From NCBI GenBank assembly GCA_022813625.1, contig JAKLMB010000015.1:806001-870000 (forward strand): 64,000 nt of DNA, written 5' to 3'. Under the pieces are notes generated by a model. That model ran no database searches and was not told where the DNA came from. It saw only the letters and a program-made list of their open reading frames with translations. Each line of letters begins with the position of its first letter. Positions within the stretch are counted from its first letter, which is position 1. Shown here piece after piece: positions 24,256 through 36,786 of the stretch. The position numbers and the translations under genes were made by a program. The DNA comes from Aaosphaeria pasadenensis (Eukaryota > Ascomycota > Dothideomycetes > Pleosporales).

Positions 24256-24719
24256 CAAAGTCCGAAGGATGATGCTACCAAGAATTGATTAATGTCGTTG
24301 GAGATTAGAGGGAAGCAGAAATCGAAGTCGCTGTTGTTTTCTCATGATGAAATTCTTGGCGCGTTCAAGCCAGAACAGCTGAGCAATACGAGTAATTCTG
24401 ATCGAAAACGCAGACAGAGAAATGATGGATATCGATGATGACGATGATGTCGCGTGCAAGTCGATGATGGTTGGCGTTGCGGATGGCGTTAGCGCGATCG
24501 AACGAGTGGTGGGTAGATCTAGCTAGTCCGAGCGGGTGCCGAGATCCAATGAGTGGGCCGCCCTTTCCCTTCCTCCCTTCCTTTCCTTTCTTCCTTTCTT
24601 TTGCTGGCTGCGTCATCGGTACGTACCGCCACCATACATGCACAGTACAGTATCTAGGTACACGGTACTCGTACTCATCCCAGGTACGAGTATCCTTACA
24701 CTGTATGTATGTATGTATG

Positions 24720-24750
<31 letters not shown>

Positions 24751-27700
24751 GGAGTACATATATCCATACAGATATGTCCATAGCAATATCCTCATCCCTA
24801 CACACCATGTGTTCCTAATAACAACAATACATATCCTCAGTATTCCAGGTACAGTTACTACTAGTGCCAACCATGCATCCATTCATTATTCATTCAGACG
24901 ATGCATTTATCATCCCACATCCCACAACTACTGCATATCAAGTCAGTACCCAAAATAGTGACCTCTTCCCTGAAGCCCTACGGGGAACACAGCCAACATC
25001 TAATCGTGATAACACCTTCAATGATTATACCAACTACTCTTTCCGGAAGTCTGTCAATCCAGCCCAGACTCTTCCCCTGGAGATGCTGATCCCTTCATTA
25101 TTGAGAAAGGGTTACAATCCCCTTCACACCCTTTTTCGTCCGAGGCATACTCAGGCTCCCACGGTGTCTCGCAACTCGCTCCCCCAGGGGAGGGGGAGGA
25201 GGAGGGAGGGGTGAGATATAGCCGTTCCTGAGTGTCGGGTACGGTATCCTGGAGCGGTTACGGGATTAACGGCAAGGAGACGGGAAGAACCAGCGACTGA
25301 AGGGCCGCCACTCACATACGTGAGTTGCGACCATCATACCTGGAACCACAGCCTATCCAACTGTACGTATGTACGGACTACAGCTATTGGTACAATTGCT
25401 TGCAGCTGCATACCATTATTACTGAGATTAGGATAATGACTAAAGGATCGGAATAACCAAAATGGCCGCTGGCCCTACTAATCATGCCAATCCTTCATTC
25501 TACTATCGCACGGTTTCCCCATGTCCGAAATAGACCTCTACATGTCGCGCGGATGATTTGCAGGATTGGGAAGATCCTATCAATCCACACATAAGCACCT
25601 TCTGTTCCATGTCATTAACCGGCTGTACTGTATGATGCTATGAATGTAGAGAATAGGAAATCTCGCCCCGCGTGTGGCGGTGGTGGTCACTGGTGGTCGT
25701 GAGGTTTCAAGTATTATGCAGGCACGGAGATTTAGGGGTTTAGTCAGTGTCTATGCCATGGATGCACGTCAAAGGAGATAGACCAAAAGAATGGCCTGTA
25801 GGTGGACAAGACAGCACGGAGTAGAAGGCTGAGAATCATTCTCGCGAACCCTTGACGGTGAAGGCAATACATTTGGTGTTGATCGTGTAATCGTGGCATT
25901 TTCTCGCGTCGGCCCTTTGGGGGGGAAAAAGCAAGTCTTTGAGCGTTTTGGTAACTTTCGCCGTACTCCGACTATCTTCTTATGCAAGGCACGGACCTTC
26001 CAGCGTACAGTTACTGTGTACAGTAGGAGTTGTAAACATCCTGTCTTAAGATACACTACTATTACACTCTCCGAGTACTCCGTGCTGTCTGTGTATATTG
26101 GCATGTGTGGGACAAGAGTACAGTCCTGACTCGTATCTTTGCACAGACGCTCGGGCATTCTGTGCTTAGGAATCCAGACAGATCATTAGTTAGTTACTCA
26201 TAGGTACGGAGTACATAGTAGGGTAGTTAGACACTATCAAAAGGCAAATATAATCTTCACGCAAAGACAATAGTATACTTAGGTAGGTGTTAAACTAAAA
26301 TAATACATGTAACTAGGAGAGGGTGCATCTGCCAAAATGCAAAAGCGCGCAACGGAAAAATAATGGACGAATAGCCCGTCGATCATACCCGTTTTCCGTT
26401 AACAATAGGTAGACGGAACCCTGATCCCACCCCTCCCAAGTATACTTGCAGGTACCTAGAGTGCCTAGGTAGATACGAGTATCCTTCGTGGTCCGAACCA
26501 GCTGTATCATGTTACAATGATCCCCAGAACTAGTACCCTACATCAAACCTCTTGTACACTAGATACTGTATTCTACTTTGGGGTTGCTGTGTTAATCAAT
26601 GGTCACGCTATTTTGGTCAGAGGGTTTAGGGAAGGAAAAAAGGGCCACCACCACCACCCCTCACGCCCCTCTCCCGGACCCCAAAGGACCAAAGAGCGAC
26701 AATCGACTTCAGGGGACAACCCGTTTCCCATGGTCATCCTTCTCTCTTGCTAGAGGTCGTCTCTCACGAACCGGCGACCCCGATACAAAAGGTACCCCGC
26801 GAATCCCCCTTCGCCAGCACCCGTCGAAAACCTGACCAATCGTGAATGCCGGCTCCGCCTTGGCCTGGAGCCGTGAAACCAACCACCCTTTCCACTGAGG
26901 AAGCTTATCATTCCTTGAACGTTTTTTTCTTCCTCTGTGCGCTCTTCTAGGTGGCTTTTTTTGGGGCGGCGGGATGATCAGCGGGCGTCAGCAGCGCGAA
27001 GTGGTGGCTGGTTGGTAGCCGTGGGGAGATGATGGATGTCTCGAGCGGGTGGGCAGGGGGAGGCTTGCAGCATGCGGATGTAGGATGTAGGTGGTCTCAT
27101 TTGTTCAGGCCCTCTCAGGTCTACACACAGACATGGCCATAGCCCATCTTCGTCTCTTTCAGAAAGACGAATGGCAAAAAAATGGCATGTGAACGTGGGT
27201 AGGTATGGTATGTTCGTGAAATTGCTACTCCGTACAGGACGCACCAATGTGTTTGTAGTACCTGCGAGTTGGGCGTTATTGTGATAGCCCATCGTCCGTC
27301 CCAGCTCGAACATTGCTGCAGGTCGATTGTCCAACCGGTCATCTGGGTTTTCCCTTGCAACAATGTAAAACGATCCTTCCTCGTGCACCCACGCGTTCAT
27401 GCCTCGTGGTCCAATATTCTGAGGGAATATGCCCTACCATTGTTTGCTGCGGTCTCAAATTCGCTTCTGACTTATTACGTTCACATGACATTAATGAGAC
27501 AAGGCGATATAGATTGAAAAATGGTCAGCGTCATCAAGAATAAGTCAAGCGTGAGCAGAGCATAAGTCAGGTTTTTTGAGTGAAGTGAGCGCGCTGCTGC
27601 CAATAGCGCCTTTTATTGCATGCATTCATGACTGTGCTTTTGTGTGTCGTACTATGAGGAGAGATCCGAGGCACTTAAGAGCCTGGTCGCTGACGCCATA

Positions 27701-27934
27701 ACAAGCATGAGATTATTAAAACATGTCAAAGAAAAAAAAGAATTGCCCCATCGTGGGTCTGGAAAGTAGAGAAAATGACAATCGTTACGCAGAACCATGC
27801 CTCCTGCGGCTCCGATACATATGTGAGAGAGACTTAGTCCGATACTCCGATACATGTCCAGAATGAAAAGAAAAAACCCATTACCCTTTTCCTGACCAAT
27901 AATGCATGGGTAAAAAAACAAGTGCGTGATGCAG
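24256..27934. other. Gene-poor region of 3.7 kb upstream of the UV endonuclease
   Basis: No gene is supported. It contains a tetranucleotide microsatellite (24703-24749) and TACGGAGTA-type words (26205, 27226). Many short sequences are built on GGTAC/CTAGGTA, for example 24616-24690 and 26440-26480. A minus ORF at 26978-27400 has no recognisable content. The 3' UTR of the transcription factor should occupy the right end. Confidence 0.5.
24703..24749. repeat. (GTAT)n microsatellite
   Basis: About eleven and a half perfect copies of GTAT lie some 450 bp upstream of the UV endonuclease start. Confidence 0.95.
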
Positions 27935-30532
27935 TTAGATCATAATATATTCACCATCCACACGGTCCATGGCCTTTCTCCACCGAAACGCCTGCTGCTG
28001 TGCACCGTATGACCCATGCCACTGTGACTGTACCTCATCATTGATACCCCTCTCGTCATCTTCCTGCCACACCCTCTCTAGTACCTCCAGACCGCTGAGA
28101 TTGTTGAAGAAACCACTCTCGCGCTGGATCTCAACGCATCGCTGTCGCACGATGGCACGGTGCGCGGGATCCACACACTCAGTTCCGATCATGAACAGAG
28201 GCCAGAGTAGGAACTTGTTGACGCAGCTTGTGATTCCAATCTGCGAGATGTGGAAGAGACCCTGGCCAACCAGTGTCTGGAAGTTGGGCGCACTGGACCG
28301 CGGTGTGGGGTACGCAAGGCGTTCGGTGTAGAGCAGTGCAGCGTATCTGAAGCTCTCGCTGATGTGCAGCAGCGCAGCCTGTTCTTGTGATAGAGTGAGC
28401 AAGGATCTCGACCGGTTGCATGCATCTGCCTGCATCTCATTGGTCGAATCGAATTTCCAGGTCTCGAGTCGACTGCGTACGTCCGTCCACTCTACCCAGA
28501 ACTCTGATCGCAATTCGTTACCAGAAACTGAGTTCAGTGGATCCAGGCATTCGTGCACAGGTGTACCCCAGCCGTTTCCATCCAGACGGTCGAAATTGAA
28601 GGAGTAGAAGTCTCTCTGCTGTTTCGGCTGAGGAGAGGCGCGTGGTGTATCTTTGCTTTCCCGGACCGGTCGATTCTGGCTTAACAGATTGAGTCTCCCA
28701 AGCCTAGCAATCAGCTTGAACAGACGGCCTTCACAACCCGAATAATGCTCCAATGCGCCCAAATTTGTAGTAACATTCATCATGTCCAGCGAGTCGCCCT
28801 GGACCTCAGTCTCCCTATCATTAAGCGTACTAGTCATAACGTCGAACCAAGTGAAAAAGACCTCGATCCATCCAATGAAATTTGATTGCACACTCCTATC
28901 CCTCATGCTCAGTAGCTTTTGCACGCCGGCAAGCTGAGTCTTAAATTTCGTAAAGCCCGAATCACACACATGGAAAAGACAAAGAACAAGAAGTGTGGCG
29001 AGCACCGAGTCGTCATGCGCACCTGCAGGGTCCGCAAGTTGCTGGTTGAGGAAAGTGATCGAGTTGGCCTTGTAATGCTTCTCCTCATTGGTAGCCTCGC
29101 CATGCATTTCTCGGAGCTCAAACGTCGTCATCTGAGAGAATGCATGATCTGGCAGTAGCTGAGAATTTTGAGGTAGACTGAGTCGTCTTCCCTCGATGCC
29201 ACCGCGCATACGCATGTTGTTTGTGGCGAGTGCGGCAATGGCATTCTGGAGACCCTCACTCCTCATGGCCAGGGGAATGACGTGCGTCCGATAGGGATTC
29301 GTTCCCGGTGTGTCGTCAAAAGCGACCAGTACATGGCATATAAATTTGTCGTAGTAGTCCAGCAGGAATTGCATCCGCGGGGAAAGGGGTGAAGCGATAA
29401 GACTCTGGGGAATGGAAGTGGTGAGTTGGGATTCGTTCAAAATTAGGGGGCCTGAACCAACGGAAGACATACCCTCGGAGGGGACAAAAGGAAAACCAGA
29501 CTGAGGTAGACCATTGACACTAGAACTCAATTCCCCCTCAATAAAAATATCTGGAAAAGCAGGTGGGCCCATATTGTGCTGCCCGGCAGTGACTTCGGTG
29601 TAATCTTGTACACTTTGGTCAGAGCTAATGCTAGAGCTCATGTCGTCTGCCATCGGTAACGATCGAGGCGCTTCGTGGAAATGAAGACATTCGGAAGAAC
29701 TCATAGGCGTTTGATCGTGAAAGATAAGAGATTGATACTGAGGAACAGAAGACTCGGCGAAAGGAAATTCATCATGAGGAGTATGGGGAAACTCTCCCGG
29801 AGACGGGAAATCACTATCGCTATATGTGCCAAGAGAAGCAGAAGAAGCAGAAAGACCCAACTCCTCGTAAGGGACATGGAGTGAAGTCTGGAGCCGTTGC
29901 AGAGGACCCCTGTGGATGTGTGTCCGCCTCAATTTGGATGAATGGTGGTTGAACGGGTCCATATGTTCCCCATAATTTGGAATGGAGAATCCCATTGGAG
30001 TGGTCGGTGAAGGAATCGGGATTGGGCTTGTCGATGTGAGGTATTGATACTCCTGTGGAGCCGAAAACAGATTGGGGCTAGTAGGACTCATTGGAGATGT
30101 TGCTCCAAAGTCTACGCTACCTCTGCTTTCAAGCTTGATGGGACCTGACGAGGCAGTGGTTACGGGAGTGGCTGCAGTGGTGACCGAGGAGGATGTCGTT
30201 TGGGACTTAGAATCCCGTGCAGTGTTCGTGGTTTGGGTAGGTGACTTGGGAACGGGCAGAGACATGCCTCGAAGCTTCCCACGACTGGCAACCCCTACAC
30301 CCCAGGTGAGGGTAGTGCGGTAGCCAGAACATTCTTTCCCTATTTCTATGCATTGTCCACAGTAGGGTCTGCGGCGATCGCATTTTATTTGGCGTTTTCT
30401 GCATGTAAAGCAATCTTCACTGGCACCGGTGGCAGGCGCTCTTCTTCTACGCTTCCTTGGGGCAGCGGCAGCATTGTTGTTGGTGTTCTCCGGCTTCTGG
30501 ACATCGGCTGGTTGGGTGGTAGGTGACGACAT
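27935..30532 (-). CDS. Zn2Cys6 transcription factor
   Basis: This is a single-exon gene of 865 residues with an ATG at 30532. The binuclear zinc cluster is at C41, C44, C51, C58, C61 and C68 (CX2CX6CX6CX2CX6C), preceded by a basic run PRKRRRR. It is followed by YRTTLTWGVGVASRGKLRG, a conserved post-cluster segment seen in a widespread Pezizomycotina regulator group. A long Ser/Pro-rich middle (about 85-380) is probably disordered. From about residue 390 the protein is helical and matches the fungal_trans_2-type regulatory domain (SPRMQFLLDYYDKFI, LVLCLFHVCDSG, FTWFDVMTSTLNDR). It should act in the nucleus on CGG-containing sites. The target pathway cannot be read from the sequence and no neighbouring pathway genes suggest one. 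Confidence 0.92.
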   Translation of the reverse strand: MSSPTTQPADVQKPENTNNNAAAAPRKRRRRAPATGASEDCFTCRKRQIKCDRRRPYCGQCIEIGKECSGYRTTLTWGVGVASRGKLRGMSLPVPKSPTQTTNTARDSKSQTTSSSVTTAATPVTTASSGPIKLESRGSVDFGATSPMSPTSPNLFSAPQEYQYLTSTSPIPIPSPTTPMGFSIPNYGEHMDPFNHHSSKLRRTHIHRGPLQRLQTSLHVPYEELGLSASSASLGTYSDSDFPSPGEFPHTPHDEFPFAESSVPQYQSLIFHDQTPMSSSECLHFHEAPRSLPMADDMSSSISSDQSVQDYTEVTAGQHNMGPPAFPDIFIEGELSSSVNGLPQSGFPFVPSEGMSSVGSGPLILNESQLTTSIPQSLIASPLSPRMQFLLDYYDKFICHVLVAFDDTPGTNPYRTHVIPLAMRSEGLQNAIAALATNNMRMRGGIEGRRLSLPQNSQLLPDHAFSQMTTFELREMHGEATNEEKHYKANSITFLNQQLADPAGAHDDSVLATLLVLCLFHVCDSGFTKFKTQLAGVQKLLSMRDRSVQSNFIGWIEVFFTWFDVMTSTLNDRETEVQGDSLDMMNVTTNLGALEHYSGCEGRLFKLIARLGRLNLLSQNRPVRESKDTPRASPQPKQQRDFYSFNFDRLDGNGWGTPVHECLDPLNSVSGNELRSEFWVEWTDVRSRLETWKFDSTNEMQADACNRSRSLLTLSQEQAALLHISESFRYAALLYTERLAYPTPRSSAPNFQTLVGQGLFHISQIGITSCVNKFLLWPLFMIGTECVDPAHRAIVRQRCVEIQRESGFFNNLSGLEVLERVWQEDDERGINDEVQSQWHGSYGAQQQAFRWRKAMDRVDGEYIMI

Positions 30533-33036
30533 GGTAACAGGCGGTGGGAAGGGTATAGAGATGTGGTAAATGGATATTGCAAAACGTCAACAGCGTAGCA
30601 TCTGCAAATGGTTGGACGGTTGTATAGTGTGCGTAAAAAGAATAAACAAAGTGATGAGGGGCAAATCTTAATGGAGGATAGAAAGGCACGTCTGGGTGGG
30701 TATTATTTAGTTGAAGAGGGAGCTTGGTCCTGGTTTTGATAAGATCAGGGCCGCCTCGGACAGGGCACTGATATGCCAAGGGGTTGCATCCAAAATACCG
30801 CGGCAGGATGCACGCTAGGATAATAAGAGCGTGAGGATGGTGGTCATCTTAGATATGGTGCTGGGGGGTGTTGACGGGTGACGGGGGAGCAGGAGGAGCA
30901 GCAGAAGCTGTAGGACTGTAGGAGTGCGGAGGAGTGCTGGCAAGCCTATGCCCGCATGTTCGGCGGGCGTTGCGAAGCTTCAGGCTGTGGCAAGCAACGA
31001 GACGCCTTGGAAGCAGATGCAGGAGCCCCAACCGCCGCCAGCACCCCACACGCAGCGGCGAATTGGCAGGCCGAGAGTTGCTAGAGAGACAGGCCTGAGG
31101 GTTACATCGCCTTCGCTTCACTGCACCCTGGACATGTTGGATGGGTGGATGGTGGATGCACACAGCACGGAGCACGATTTGCCAAAGAATACGGCGACGG
31201 CGACGGCGGAGGGCTTGTACGCCACCGTCCGGAGGGCCAATCAAGAGCATTATGCGAAGTGATCTACTGCTTGCCAGCGGCCGCTTGCCTCGGAGCACAT
31301 AACGGCCTTCAGCCATAGAGAGGTCTTGTTTCGAGTCCGCTGCCGGGCAGGGTTCATGGGCCCTGTTGTAGTCTTGCTGGGGTTGTTCGGTCTGTGTGTT
31401 GCGAGCCTCTGCAAAGCCACCGCTGCTCTCTAGTCCTCTTATTCCTCTAGCGGCGGCACACCCTCCTCTAGCATCTTGAACGAATAATATCCTATCTGAT
31501 GCCAGCGGAGCCGACCGAAAACAGAGATGGAGTTGGGCAACGAGGGCATTAGGGCCTGCACCGAACGCTGTATAGAATCCGCTGCCCTCTTCTAGCTCTG
31601 GAGGGCAAGCCAAGTGAACGCCGCTCCCATGCGGTACGTACTGTGTGTGGAAAGATTGGCAGCACAGTACGTGCTGCGTGCTTGATTCGCCATTCATCGT
31701 CTCTGTTGTGCTCGATCTTGGACTTCTGAGACCCCGCAGAGCAGCTCCCGTCGTGTCCCAGCTGTGGGATCACGTAGGGAACGTGAGGGCGGGGCGAGGA
31801 TGTAGGATGTATGTACATGGGTGGAGAGAGCTGTCTGAATGCGCATGAGGAAGGGCACTGCAAAGGGGGTCTTTCGCAAAATCCACTAAGCACTCCTCCA
31901 ATTTGCCGCAACAAAACACCACAATGGTTGGCGCAACTTGCGATCGATTGCTGTCATGTCCGACGGACCATGCGCGTGGTGATGGCACGATGACAGGATG
32001 GCGCTGAACCCGTGTGCGGTATGCCGTATGGGTAGGCAAGGTATGGTGGGCAACACTGTAAAATAGTGTGTGCAAAGCAAGTGTTGCGTAGTTTATGGCG
32101 CCTCGGGACCGGGAAAAGGGTGGTGCATGGTTATTATCATAGCCGTCAACATCATCTTTATTTCACGACGGCCAACGTGCTATTCAACGATGATGACGAT
32201 CTCAACATTTATGATGATGCTGATGATTAGTGACAGCAGCACCACAACCACATATTGTAAGGCACAGCGCAGCGAGGACTGATGGGAAAGGCGGTCGCAT
32301 CCACCGTTATCGTGAAGCCAAAAGGCCTAGGTAGTGTAGGAGCCAGGCATGCCAGGTTCTGCTCGACCGGTGCTGTTCCTGCTCCGTATGCTCCGCAAAC
32401 CATCTTGGCAAATCCGCTCCGCTGGGTCCCTACACAGTGAGTGATAACGCGAGAGGAGCGTGATGCAGGAAAGATATGATCTTGTCATCATCACAAGCAA
32501 TCGCAACCCCCACGTCTCCCAGACCAGAGTGATTTCTCACTCACTCGTGGCGATAAAGGCGGATTCAAACAGGATCGAAAGATCCGCAGGCGCTGCCCTT
32601 CGTCATCGATCATTCCAAACAATGAACAGACGAGTTCTGCCTGCCTTGAGGGCATGCCGTTGGTGGTGCCTGAAATTGGAACATATGTGTAGCGCGTGCG
32701 CAAGTTCGAAAGACAAGAATTAAGCAGAATGATGATCGATGGCCTCGTGGCCAACCAGAGATGGGCCCAGGCAATTTACGGGACCTCTGCCCAGACATGG
32801 GTGACGGGTGGATGATAATGTGTGTGTGCTCGCTGGAGTGGAGTGGAGTGTAGTTCAATGCAGTGTAGTGTAGAGTAGTGAGTAGTTAGTGTGCTGTGGT
32901 ATGGTGTGCTATGGCAGCGCTTGTTCTGCTCCTACTTATTACTCGTAGTATAGTTAATAGGAGCTAGTCATTGTGTCCTACGAGTTAGTACTAGATAACA
33001 CCGTGTGTAGAGTAGCCGTAGGTGTAGACTGTAGAG

Positions 33037-33041
<5 letters not shown>

Positions 33042-33104
<63 letters not shown>
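33042..33104. repeat. Compound microsatellite (AG)n(TG)n
   Basis: About 17 AG units (33042-33075) run directly into about 15 GT units (33075-33104). Confidence 0.97.
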
Positions 33105-33105
<1 letters not shown>

Positions 33106-34673
33106 TATCTGGTTTCTGCGCTGGGCTGCGCTGTGCTGCGCTGCTTGCCCATCAACCCTGTAGATTTCATGCATCACTTTTTGGGCGCACGGTTCTCGTC
33201 TGTCATCGTTTGTACAGTCGTGCAGCAGCCACTCCGTGCGCCGCGTTAGATGTGTACTTGTATTGCATCTACCCTACCATAGGGTAGAATGCAGATATAC
33301 TTTTCGACTTTTCGACGGCGCATTTCTCAAATGGGATCCACAGCCGGCATAGTGGAACCATTCCGCCCATGTCCAGCACGTGAGCACCTGTCCCGGCACA
33401 GCGTACTGTAATACATGTTGTAAGACGCGCATCGGCGACAGGTACCACTTAGGCACGCCCTCTTTGTGGGGGAGGATACGCTACCAGATCAGCAGCATTT
33501 TCCTTACTTAATAGAACAATGGCAGAGCCAGTCAAAACTGCTCCTGCTCACAGGTGTGCAATGTGCGAGCGCCTCTGGTTTCGTGTAAGATCCCGGTGCC
33601 CCAGTTCACGCTGTACTTGAACAACGATTTGGAACGGTGATTTCTTTTGACCTTGCGGGGTAAATAAACGGATGACCGCTAGGGGGTGGGTCCGATTCTA
33701 TCGCCATTGTATTGAGCGATTGGCAATATTCCCAACGACTTCCGTTTCCTGCGTATGTACAGTGCAGTGATCTGGTGTTGTCGTTCTACGTTGTTTTCTC
33801 GGTTTACATCAGAGATTTCGCGCCAAGTTTGTGTGCCAGACATTACTGTGTAGAGCAAAGCGCCAGCGCCGAGAAGCCGACAGGCTACTGTAGACACCAT
33901 CGAGTTCTAGTTTTGGACCTGCCAGCACAGCATTGTCCGGACTTTGACTCGTTATCTCTGAGAGCCTCATGCTGCGGGGGATGCCGGCCCAAGAATGCCG
34001 GCAACCACGGCAGCTAGAGCAGAGTCAACGAGGGTGCGAGGGATAGGGAGTATCCGCGCTTACTAGAGCCTCTAGAACTCTCCCTTTCCTACCTTGCCCG
34101 GTGTGCATTGTACTTCATTTCCATACTCGATCCTGCGCGCCGAACCCTACAGTGTCGCTCTTTTGAAGATCAGAGCCAGGGAAGACCAGTATTGGAGATT
34201 GAGATGGAATTCGAGTGCTCTAGACAGATATGACCCTTGCTGGAGAGCTGGCTCCACTGCACTAAGATTGCGACGGAGCTGCTACCGTATTGACCCTGCG
34301 TGCCTGTGAATCTAGGTGCCTGCATTGTTCGGACAATCTCCGGAGGGCTCTGAAATAATTCTTCCGGCGGGAGTAGTCTGATATACTGGCACAGGTCTTT
34401 GTGATGGATCTGCTTCGTCACCGTGTTATTATTATCTCTGGAATGATAGAACGTTATGGTCGAGTACACTACGCATTTAGCAGATGAATAGCGCCGTTGT
34501 CGTCCGCGGATCAGAAGCATGGAACGATTATTGGAAAACTCGAGAATCACGGTGGTTCTTCATCCGCTATGGACATTAGCCGCAGAAGGGCGGTCAACTG
34601 TGCTCCGTAGTAGCAGTGTAGTGTAGGTAGTGCCTCTAATAACAGCCAGTACGCACCCGCTCCCGCACCAACG

Positions 34674-34717
34674 ACAGGAGCAGGAACAGGAGTAGGAACG
34701 GGAACAGGAATAGGAAC
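34674..34717. repeat. Imperfect 6-bp tandem repeat
   Basis: Seven GGAACA-like hexamers (GGAGCA, GGAACA, GGAGTA, GGAACG, GGAACA, GGAATA, GGAACC) follow one another. Confidence 0.75.
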
Positions 34718-36369
34718 CATTGAACCACGCCTCTGCCTGCCTAAGCAACAGGTCAGGCGTCATTCATGCCTGGTTCTGCTGCCCTAGAACTGGAAAGAAT
34801 CGCAAAAGATGAACGAGGCCCTACACAGTACAGTTGAGTAGCTCAGGCACTCCAGGTGAGCAAAGCAAACAACTGACGATGATTTGGTTTTGGTTGAAGA
34901 GCGGGAAACATAGGGATGCCCAGGCACGCCAGTTTTGCCTAGAAACTTAGACGGAGCGTTCCATGGCTCACGTGATCTGTCCCAACTGCTCTAACCGATC
35001 CGGGCATAATAGGATATGCTTTCCCAGTTCTTTAATTCGACTACATCGTGCTTAGCTTCGTGTCGTTCGTATTCTGACAGTGGTGGCTTCCTCCATCTAG
35101 CTATGTACTCGTACTTGTACGGAGTAGTAACAAGTCATTTGAGACGGTTGTCGTATTTCCTATCTGAAGACAAGGTTCGCTTTGTCTGCCCATGACGTGA
35201 ACCTCTTTTCCTCAGGTTTCATTCCATCATTCAGTAGTGTCTGTGGCGAGGACCATAGTGCCCATATACCTTTACCGCCGCCATGCGCCCTCTGGAGGAA
35301 CGCCGCAATTTTTCTTTGCGCGTGGCACATCGTTGGGCACCTCAGGATCCAAGGCTAAGAATGCCTCCAGCTGGCTTAGTGTCATCCTCACTGTGCAGTG
35401 AAACCATTTTATCGCCCCCAAGTATACCCGTGAACTAGTCTCCTCGACAGAAACATAACGTCTTCCCTCCACCGCTTTGCTGAACTATGGGAGGATTACC
35501 CCGAGACTGCTCCTCAGCCAACTTTGTGAATCTGGGTACTGTGAAAGGGCGGGAATGTGTGGCGAGCAATCCTCCCTGTCGTCAAGTTCTTTCTGGTCGG
35601 GAGCGATGTTGGTACTGCTTATGGGGTATTGCCTATCTTGCCAATTCCGTCCATGTTACTATGCAACCAAGTCATACAGTGAAAATATGGTCTACTTTTC
35701 AAAAATGATATGTCGATGGCAATTCGGCTTGCTTGCTCTACTTGTGATTTTGTTTCGCGTGCTTGCAAGATCGATTTCACCACATACTAAGTAGTCGTAT
35801 AGAAACATCAAACAACTCACTTTGTAATGATATCCATTGAAAGCTGAAGTGATCTGATAGTATAAAAAATGCACAATTTGATGCCATCGCACATCCTCCA
35901 TTGTCTCCATCCGCGTGAGACATGATCGGTATTTCATCGCTCATGCCGTTCTACTACCATGCTCAAAGGAGGAACGGAAGGTATTTCAGAATCCCGCATA
36001 TGGCCCCTAGTCCAGGTAGAAGAGAAGACATATTCGTGAATGCATTCAAGCATAGTTTTCGATCGACGTTGAGTTCCGGAGCCAGACTAGATCAAAGAGG
36101 AATATGACAGGTAGGGTGCTGAGGCACAGGAACCATCTGAACACCAGAGCGCCACGCGGCACTTGCAGGTGTAGACGCTCCGCTGCCGACAGTTCTGCGG
36201 TAGTTCGACTTCGCCGTAAAACTCAGGATATTCAAGCGCTTCCGCGTAATGAAGTGTGACGATGTTGTCTCGATTCTGGAGTCACTCATCCTGGCCCCGA
36301 AAGGTGATTCTATGGCTGCCTTTCTGCGGCGTAGGTGTCTCTCAGTTGGATGAAGATGCTTTGATAGAT

Positions 36370-36377
36370 TATAAAAG
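36370..36377 (+). promoter_or_regulatory. TATA box of the 67-residue protein gene
   Basis: TATAAAAG lies 145 bp upstream of the ATG at 36522. It is followed by a C/T/A-rich, G-poor leader typical of strongly transcribed fungal genes. Confidence 0.5.
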
Positions 36378-36521
36378 CCTTTCACTGGTACTCAATTTCG
36401 ATATTCAACAGCATACAATCTACAGCTTCTCATCGTTCCATCATCGACGCTTCTATCAATCTTTCTCAACACAATACACACTTCCACATTCTCGCAGTTT
36501 CACGCAAAGTCTTCCGACACA

Positions 36522-36786
36522 ATGAGTTCTCGCAGCCGCGGTCAAAACGTCCCTGCTGGTTCTTCATCTACACCAGGAACTGGCGCAACGGGAGGAGCCC
36601 TCCATACACATCCATGCCGTAACTACACTCAACCTGGGCACAGTACGAACTATACATTTCGATATGGCAAGGATGAGCTCTGTGAGAACTGCCTTGTAAG
36701 TCTTTCCCTGCTTCGTTCGTTTCTGTGTCGAGACTGATTGGATATTTCAATATCAGAGTGCATTGAGCCAACAGGGCAAGCGTTAA
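36522..36786 (+). CDS. Small 67-residue protein, two exons
   Basis: The model join(36522..36695, 36757..36786) is based on a clean 61-bp intron. Its donor GTAAGT and acceptor ATCAG turn ENCL into ENCLSALSQQGKR and then a stop. The ATG context (CACAATGAG) is good and a TATA box and pyrimidine-rich leader precede it. The first 30 residues are Ser/Gly/Thr-rich and disordered. The core has HPCRNYTQPGHSTNY and then a CENC pair, three cysteines and two histidines that could bind a metal. There is no signal peptide. I know no named family; a lineage-specific small protein is the best description. Confidence 0.6.

Larger units (their letters stand above)
30533..36521. other. Gene-poor region of 6 kb upstream of the transcription factor
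   Basis: No gene is supported. A minus ORF at 30849-31697 is rich in Arg, Pro, Cys and His with no domain-like pattern and overlaps open frames on the other strand. The region has simple repeats (32837-32920 GGAGT-type, 33042-33104 AG/TG, 34674-34717 GGAACA-type). One TACGGAGTA word lies at 35118-35126. Long leader, regulatory sequence or non-coding RNA would be possible explanations. Confidence 0.5.

Noticed and set aside
30849..31697. 282-codon minus-strand ORF upstream of the transcription factor
   Set aside because: The translation is Arg/Pro/Cys-rich without conserved-looking blocks, and the opposite strand is also open. It looks like a chance ORF in GC-rich DNA.
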